From Thysanoteuthis rhombus (Eukaryota > Mollusca > Cephalopoda > Oegopsida > Thysanoteuthidae): a stretch of DNA of 64,000 nt. The DNA lies in assembly GCA_963457665.1 (NCBI GenBank), contig OY735207.1, forward strand, positions 48,427,696 to 48,491,695. The letters are read 5' to 3'. The first letter of the stretch is position 1, and each line of letters starts with the position of its first letter. The notes below the pieces were generated by a model. It did not search any database and was not told where the DNA came from. It saw nothing but the letters and a program-made list of their open reading frames with translations. Below are positions 59,353-64,000 of the stretch, one piece after another. The translations under genes were made by a program, and so were the position numbers.

Positions 59353-59395
<43 letters not shown>
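59105..59395. repeat. Mixed (TAA)n/(TA)n/(TTA)n block with inverted symmetry
   Basis: AAT triplets, TA runs and TTA triplets alternate. TTATTACTATTATAT (about 59,213-59,227) has its near-complement ATATAATAGTAATAAT at about 59,244-59,259, and the AAT block at left faces a TTA block at right. The 144-codon frame across it is an artefact. Confidence 0.9.
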
Positions 59396-59396
<1 letters not shown>

Positions 59397-59499
59397 CTGC
59401 ATTAAAAAATAATTCTCATAAACTAGGTAGATCAGTAGATTCTAGTTGTTCTAAATTCTAAATTTGATTATTCCCATCAAATCAAAATCAAATGCACTC

Positions 59500-59750
59500 A
59501 AAACATTAATCATATAATATAGAGCAATATATTCAAATTTAGAAACTATTTCTTGAGATGATCTCCCCTTGTTACACAGTTAATGTATCACTCAAATCAA
59601 ATAACATAAATGAAATAAACAAGTCAGGAATCAAAACATCCACTGCCAGGGTAGCTGCTCAAACCTAACGTTGCTCTTACCATTCAGCTAAACAGCCGGT
59701 GGTAATGCAACTGTGTCAACAATAATTTGGGCCTTTGTCTAACCGTACAC
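59500..59750 (-). mobile_element. SINE-like family F, copy 3 (best tRNA head)
   Basis: On the minus strand the head (about 59,710-59,640) reads TTGCATTACC, GGCTGTTTAGCTGAATGG, TAAGAGCAACG and TAGGTTTGAGCAGC: a good A-box and a fair B-box at tRNA-like spacing. The body continues to about 59,520 and matches 39,205-39,330 and 3630-3740. Confidence 0.65.
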
Positions 59751-59753
59751 AAT

Positions 59754-59755
<2 letters not shown>

Positions 59756-59791
<36 letters not shown>

Positions 59792-59798
59792 TGTCTGT

Positions 59799-59835
<37 letters not shown>

Positions 59836-59838
59836 CAT
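59756..59838. repeat. (TA)n-(GT)n microsatellite
   Basis: TA run followed by about 35 bp of GT. Confidence 0.95.
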
Positions 59839-59844
59839 ATAAGC

Positions 59845-61085
59845 TCATTATTTGGCTAGATGATGTAGGCTTTTCCGAGTCATGAGTTTTTGCTATGAAA
59901 TAGACAGTTATTTTTTGCGTGCACTTATTTTTGGATGATATTATTTCATGTTGCTTAGCTCACTTCCAATTGATTCTGAAATTCTCAAACAATGTCTAAC
60001 CTTATAATGAGTTAATATGCAAAATTTTCTGTTCATTTCTTTGTTCGTTTTCACCCAAATGGATGATCCCATTAGTTGATTAATCTTCCTATTATGATAT
60101 AACAATAAAAACTCCCCATAGAAACTTTCAAGACACCATGTCTGACGTCACAATAATACAACTTGCGTTTACTTGAGACTTGAGAGAAAAAACAATAAAA
60201 TTTGGATACTTGAATTATTAGAAACAAATTAACTAATAAAAAAGTTTACGGCTCCTCAGTGCTGATCATTACATAAACATCCCCGTTATTTTTACGTTTA
60301 TATTGTAGTGCAAATATTAGTTCAAACATGACCGTAAACAATTTGAAATTGATTATTTCACGTCATCAAAAATAACTATACGCACAATAACTGGCTATTT
60401 GATAGCGCGAAAATATAACTGCAAAAACTCTCAATAATCTTTGTTAGTCCCCCTTTCTATTTCTCAATGTACATGTATATATATATTATTTCATTTTTCG
60501 TTCTTTTAGATTCTGAAACGCAACACCTTTGACCCAATCATATAAAATGTAGCATGCATTTCTAAATAAAGCTATTAAACGTATCCCAAGAAGTTGCTTT
60601 TAAAGGAATCTTAAGAGACAAAGGCGAGCATTTTCCCTCAGGTATACCCCGTAGCTAAATGTGAGGATGAATGGAATGCATACCCCAAGATATCTTGATT
60701 CAACTTTACAATGTTTCGCTGTAGGCTCTATATAAATCTTTCTGCTTTTTAAATCAAATATTCTTTGTTGAATAACGGGTTTCAGGCAGTTATGCTAAAT
60801 TGCAAAGCACATGTTTCGAGGCTATAATAACTGCCATCATTTTCATTTTTTTTCTGAATCAATAACCTTCGTTTAAGATGATAACGATTCCAGTCAAATA
60901 TAATTATCAAATTAGCACGATCATCATTTTTCAGCGATTATATACTAATAACATGGACACACTTATCGGTAGTGATATTGCAGTGTCTTTAATTAAGTAT
61001 AAAACTGTATTCAATTAAAATGATAAAAAGAATCTCAATTCATCATCAAAGTGTTTTTCATTAAAATATACATAAGAGTTGATTC
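59845..61085. other. Unassigned sequence
   Basis: No gene, RNA or repeat is recognised. Confidence 0.4.
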
Positions 61086-61090
61086 TATAT

Positions 61091-61105
61091 TGACTATCAA
61101 TCTAC

Positions 61106-61138
<33 letters not shown>

Positions 61139-61139
61139 G
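61091..61139. repeat. (CTAT)n tetranucleotide repeat
   Basis: About ten CTAT units. Confidence 0.95.
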
Positions 61140-61354
61140 GCATACATTTACCTATTTAAGCCTATGTGGTTTACAGCCTTATTTATTCTTCTAAAAGACG
61201 ACATTTGCTGTTCTTCCGTGTTTTGCATATATTTGCCTTCATGTACAGGTATCTGAAGAGTACAAATGAGACCAACAGATATGTGTGATGCTATGTTTTG
61301 CCAAAAAAAATAAACATGCGTGAGACGTAAAGAATGGGTAGGCTGAGTCATTTC

Positions 61355-61700
61355 AAATGTGACAATCATCATCATCATTATCATCATCATCATCATTTTG
61401 TTTGCGTCCATCGTTGGACATAAACCTTCCCCAAATTTGCCAGACCTCTCTATCATGAACGTTGCAGAGCCAGTACCTTCTAAATTCATTCAGTTCGTCA
61501 CGCCATCTTACTTTCTGTTGGTCACAGCCTCGCATTTGTGGGGGTCCAATTCGTGAATTACAGTGTAGAGCAGTTATTTGCCATTCTTACTGCATGACCA
61601 TTCCATTGCCATTTGAGTTCCCAAATCCCAATCAGTTGTCAGTTGGCTGTGCTCGAAGCAAGTGTGACGTTCGTACAATATAAACAATCACTCAATGGCG
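61355..61700 (-). pseudogene. RTE-type LINE 3' end, copy R6
   Basis: On the minus strand the frame 61,535-61,356 reads MRGCDQQKVRWRDELNEFRRYWLCNVHDREVW and GRFMSNDGRKQ, and runs into an imperfect ATG tail (61,362-61,397). Upstream in other frames, about 61,620-61,540, LKWQWNGHAVRMANN is recognisable. It is a 5'-truncated, frameshifted copy, close in motif detail to R1 and R3. Confidence 0.85.
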
Positions 61701-61704
61701 TCTT

Positions 61705-63944
61705 ACTGCCAACTAATTAAGCCCATTTTAGTATGGATCAAAGTCAGGATTTCAAATGCTGATTTTAGAAGCTGCCACACTCATTTTTTACAATTCATAT
61801 CTTGTAAAATTGCAGAAGAATTATAAACCGTCTACAAAAACCGTCGAATAAGCCGGCTATCTGTTTTGCAATTTATTTATCCATAGCGCATACAATACAA
61901 ATGGAACTAGAGGGCTTAAAATTAAAATATTTACTTCTTATCATATCTGCAGAAATAGATCTTTCAAGTTTTTTAACCCTCCCTCCGAATATTTTTCGGT
62001 AGGAAGTCCAATTTACAATGCATGTGCATGCTAAATTAGTTATCTATATCGCGTTCACGGAGGTATTTTGAAAAAAAATGTGATAACCGTCCAACAGAAG
62101 ATGAGAGAAACGATTCATTCATTAATGAGCCTTTTCTCCAATTTTAAATTGATCACCACCATGCTGCTAAAAGAAGCTGATCATGTGACGATTCCTGTTG
62201 AGGGACAAATCAGTCCTGTTCCTATAACCTTCTTTATAATACCAAAACTGCTGCTCATATAAATTTCCTGTCGGAAATTCTTTTGAAGATGACTTCAATT
62301 ATTAGAATGTCTGCTCCAGAAGGGTTTAAAACAAAAAAGTTGACTATATCATTATGAAATTGTCAGACATTAGAATTTAAGATTTTTTGACTAAATAAGA
62401 GGGAGAGAGAGAGAGAGAGAGAGAGAGAAGGAAGGGAAATGGGAGAGGGTGACATGAGGTCATATCGTGTCAACTCATGTTGGCAAGTTCACGGTATTTT
62501 TTTTTTTTTGTAAATATCAAATTTCAATGAGGAAAGACATTACTGTCAAACTCTTACTATTGACTTTTGACTTTATTCACGTTTTATAAGAACTATGTCA
62601 ATGATCTCACCAACGACCAGTGACATCATAACGTCTCGAATAAAGGTTACATACGCAAAAACTAATGAATTCACCCTTTCAACTCAGGTCGACTTATTTT
62701 ATTACAGGGGCTACTAATGAAGGACTAGAAATTGGATTCGTATTTTTGGTATATCATGGGTAAATGAATTTTGTTTTGTTTATCTTTTTGTTTACATCTT
62801 ATATTTCACTGAAGCTAGAGAGTTTGTCCTACGCGCAGACAAGTTTGTTTCTTGTTGAAAAAAACCTAATCAAATCGTGACTCTCATCCAATTATTAATC
62901 AAACTGCAAAAATTAAACTGTATTCTTGGATGTTCGCTTTTTTCATAATGAATAAACTGTTTTATCGATAAACAAACCATTTTTTTTATCAATAAACAAA
63001 CACGTATACACTTTCATTGACATGAGAATTTTTTCAGCGAAAAGAATTGTATATATCATGATAGGCAGTTCAGTTTCTTTCCTTACACTTACATCAGATT
63101 AGAAACTTATTTCTCAAGGTAGGATTAAATCTCGTAGCCAAAAAATCAATACGTCAATTTCTTTGTTACGTATTTACAACAGCAAAAAAAATCAGATGAA
63201 ATCATGTGCAAAGCCATTCACCGAAGCTTGCATTCAGCTCTAACAGTTTCTGGCAAAGGAGATGCACATGTTCGGAAAAGAATTAATCCTTTTTAACCTA
63301 AACACATCTGAGTTCTCTGAACGGAAGTGATACGCGTACAGAGCGCATTTGCGCATGCCAAGATGTAACGGCAAAGGCACACTTTCAATTGTAAATTTCC
63401 AAGAACTTATGTGACTTTAGATGAGCATCAACAAGTGTACGGATGTAGAAACAGTTTCTAATAAATGCAAACATTAATAGATACATAGCTTTGTACAACG
63501 TACAGAGTGCTTTTTTTCCCGAGAAAACAATTGTGCAGTTAGGATTCTGCTTATAGCATCATTTATCAAATCCAGTTTATCAATCTGTAGGTGGGACAAA
63601 ATTGTTGAGGCAATTTGGCTACACTCTTATTGATATTCCCTGCGTGAATGTATTCGTACCTACAACTTACCGATCGTTTGTAAATATATGGTGTATTTAG
63701 ACAGCGATTCTTCATTAATTCATATTTTGTCAAAGATCAGAGAAGAAGATATCTTTTTATGTCCCTACGTCTAAGACTTTAAGGACCAAATAATGCATTC
63801 AAAGCACATGACTACTTGCAGGCAGAATTCTCTGCTGGACTTTGTATCCAGCAGTTTTTCACTACACACAAAACCCCATCAGACTAACTAGGAAAAACTT
63901 GTTCATTGTTTGTTTCAAACTTTAGGTCTTCAACAATATTTTTA

Positions 63945-63945
<1 letters not shown>
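61705..63945. other. Unassigned sequence
   Basis: Contains a (GA)n run at 62,400-62,430 and a poly-T run near 62,498. No gene or RNA is recognised. Confidence 0.4.

Positions 63946-63948
<3 letters not shown>

Positions 63949-63991
<43 letters not shown>
63949..63991. repeat. (TA)n microsatellite
   Basis: TA run ending about 10 bp before the window edge. Confidence 0.95.
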
Positions 63992-63993
<2 letters not shown>

Positions 63994-64000
63994 CATGCAT

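Overview
This window looks like non-coding nuclear DNA from an invertebrate animal with a repeat-rich, AT-rich genome. I found no intact protein-coding gene, and no rRNA or functional tRNA gene. Long (TA)n tracts, often joined to (CA)n/(GT)n, recur every 1-5 kb. Between them lie decayed copies of retroelements: RTE-type LINEs, Penelope-like elements (PLEs) with GIY-YIG-type domains, and tRNA-derived SINE-like units. A coleoid cephalopod mollusc is my best guess from this combination. That is an inference: no host gene is present to confirm it, and other lophotrochozoans are possible.

Layout. 0-9 kb: a roughly 400-bp dispersed repeat in two copies (0.96-1.37 and 6.30-6.70 kb), a 150-bp MITE-like element (1.89-2.04 kb), the first copy of repeat family C (4.96-5.33 kb) and a pogo/Tigger-like hairpin terminus (8.77-8.83 kb). 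9-16 kb: a decayed ribozyme-like repeat, a minus-strand PLE C-terminus (9.9-10.6 kb) and a minus-strand RTE 3' end (14.8-15.2 kb). 16-21 kb: large TA and TTC microsatellites, an unidentified coding relic (18.5-19.0 kb), and an RTE copy whose reverse-transcriptase segment is inverted relative to its 3' end (20.0-20.6 kb). 22-26 kb: a repeat carrying a hammerhead ribozyme motif with a complete core (22,695-22,758, minus strand), a GC-richer duplicated block (22.9-23.8 kb), a second decayed ribozyme-like copy (25.1 kb) and another RTE 3' end. 27-37 kb: a 215-bp TA tract, a 1.3-kb RTE copy (32.9-34.2 kb), a diverged array of roughly 100-135-bp tandem units (34.5-36.0 kb) and a cluster of tRNA-like heads (37.0-37.3 kb). 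39-53 kb: SINE-like units, two more RTE 3' ends (43.5-44.0 and 48.3-48.6 kb) and three copies of repeat family A. 53-62 kb: two PLE remnants of different type (53.1-54.0 and 55.9-57.1 kb), an RTE palm fragment (58.4-58.9 kb), a mixed TA/TAA/TTA block and a last RTE 3' end (61.4-61.7 kb).

How the parts relate. RTE elements supply LINE machinery, and their 3' ends finish in (ATG)n tails, as known for RTE/BovB-type elements. The tRNA-derived units would depend on a LINE in trans. Hammerhead motifs are known from PLE terminal repeats and from retrozymes, so the ribozyme-bearing repeat may belong to the PLE lineage seen here; that link is inference. All coding copies are 5'-truncated and carry stops or frameshifts, so nothing here appears autonomous today. 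The most notable items are the hammerhead motif, the twin-priming-like RTE inversion, and the tendency of several unrelated repeat families to end at a (TA)n tract.
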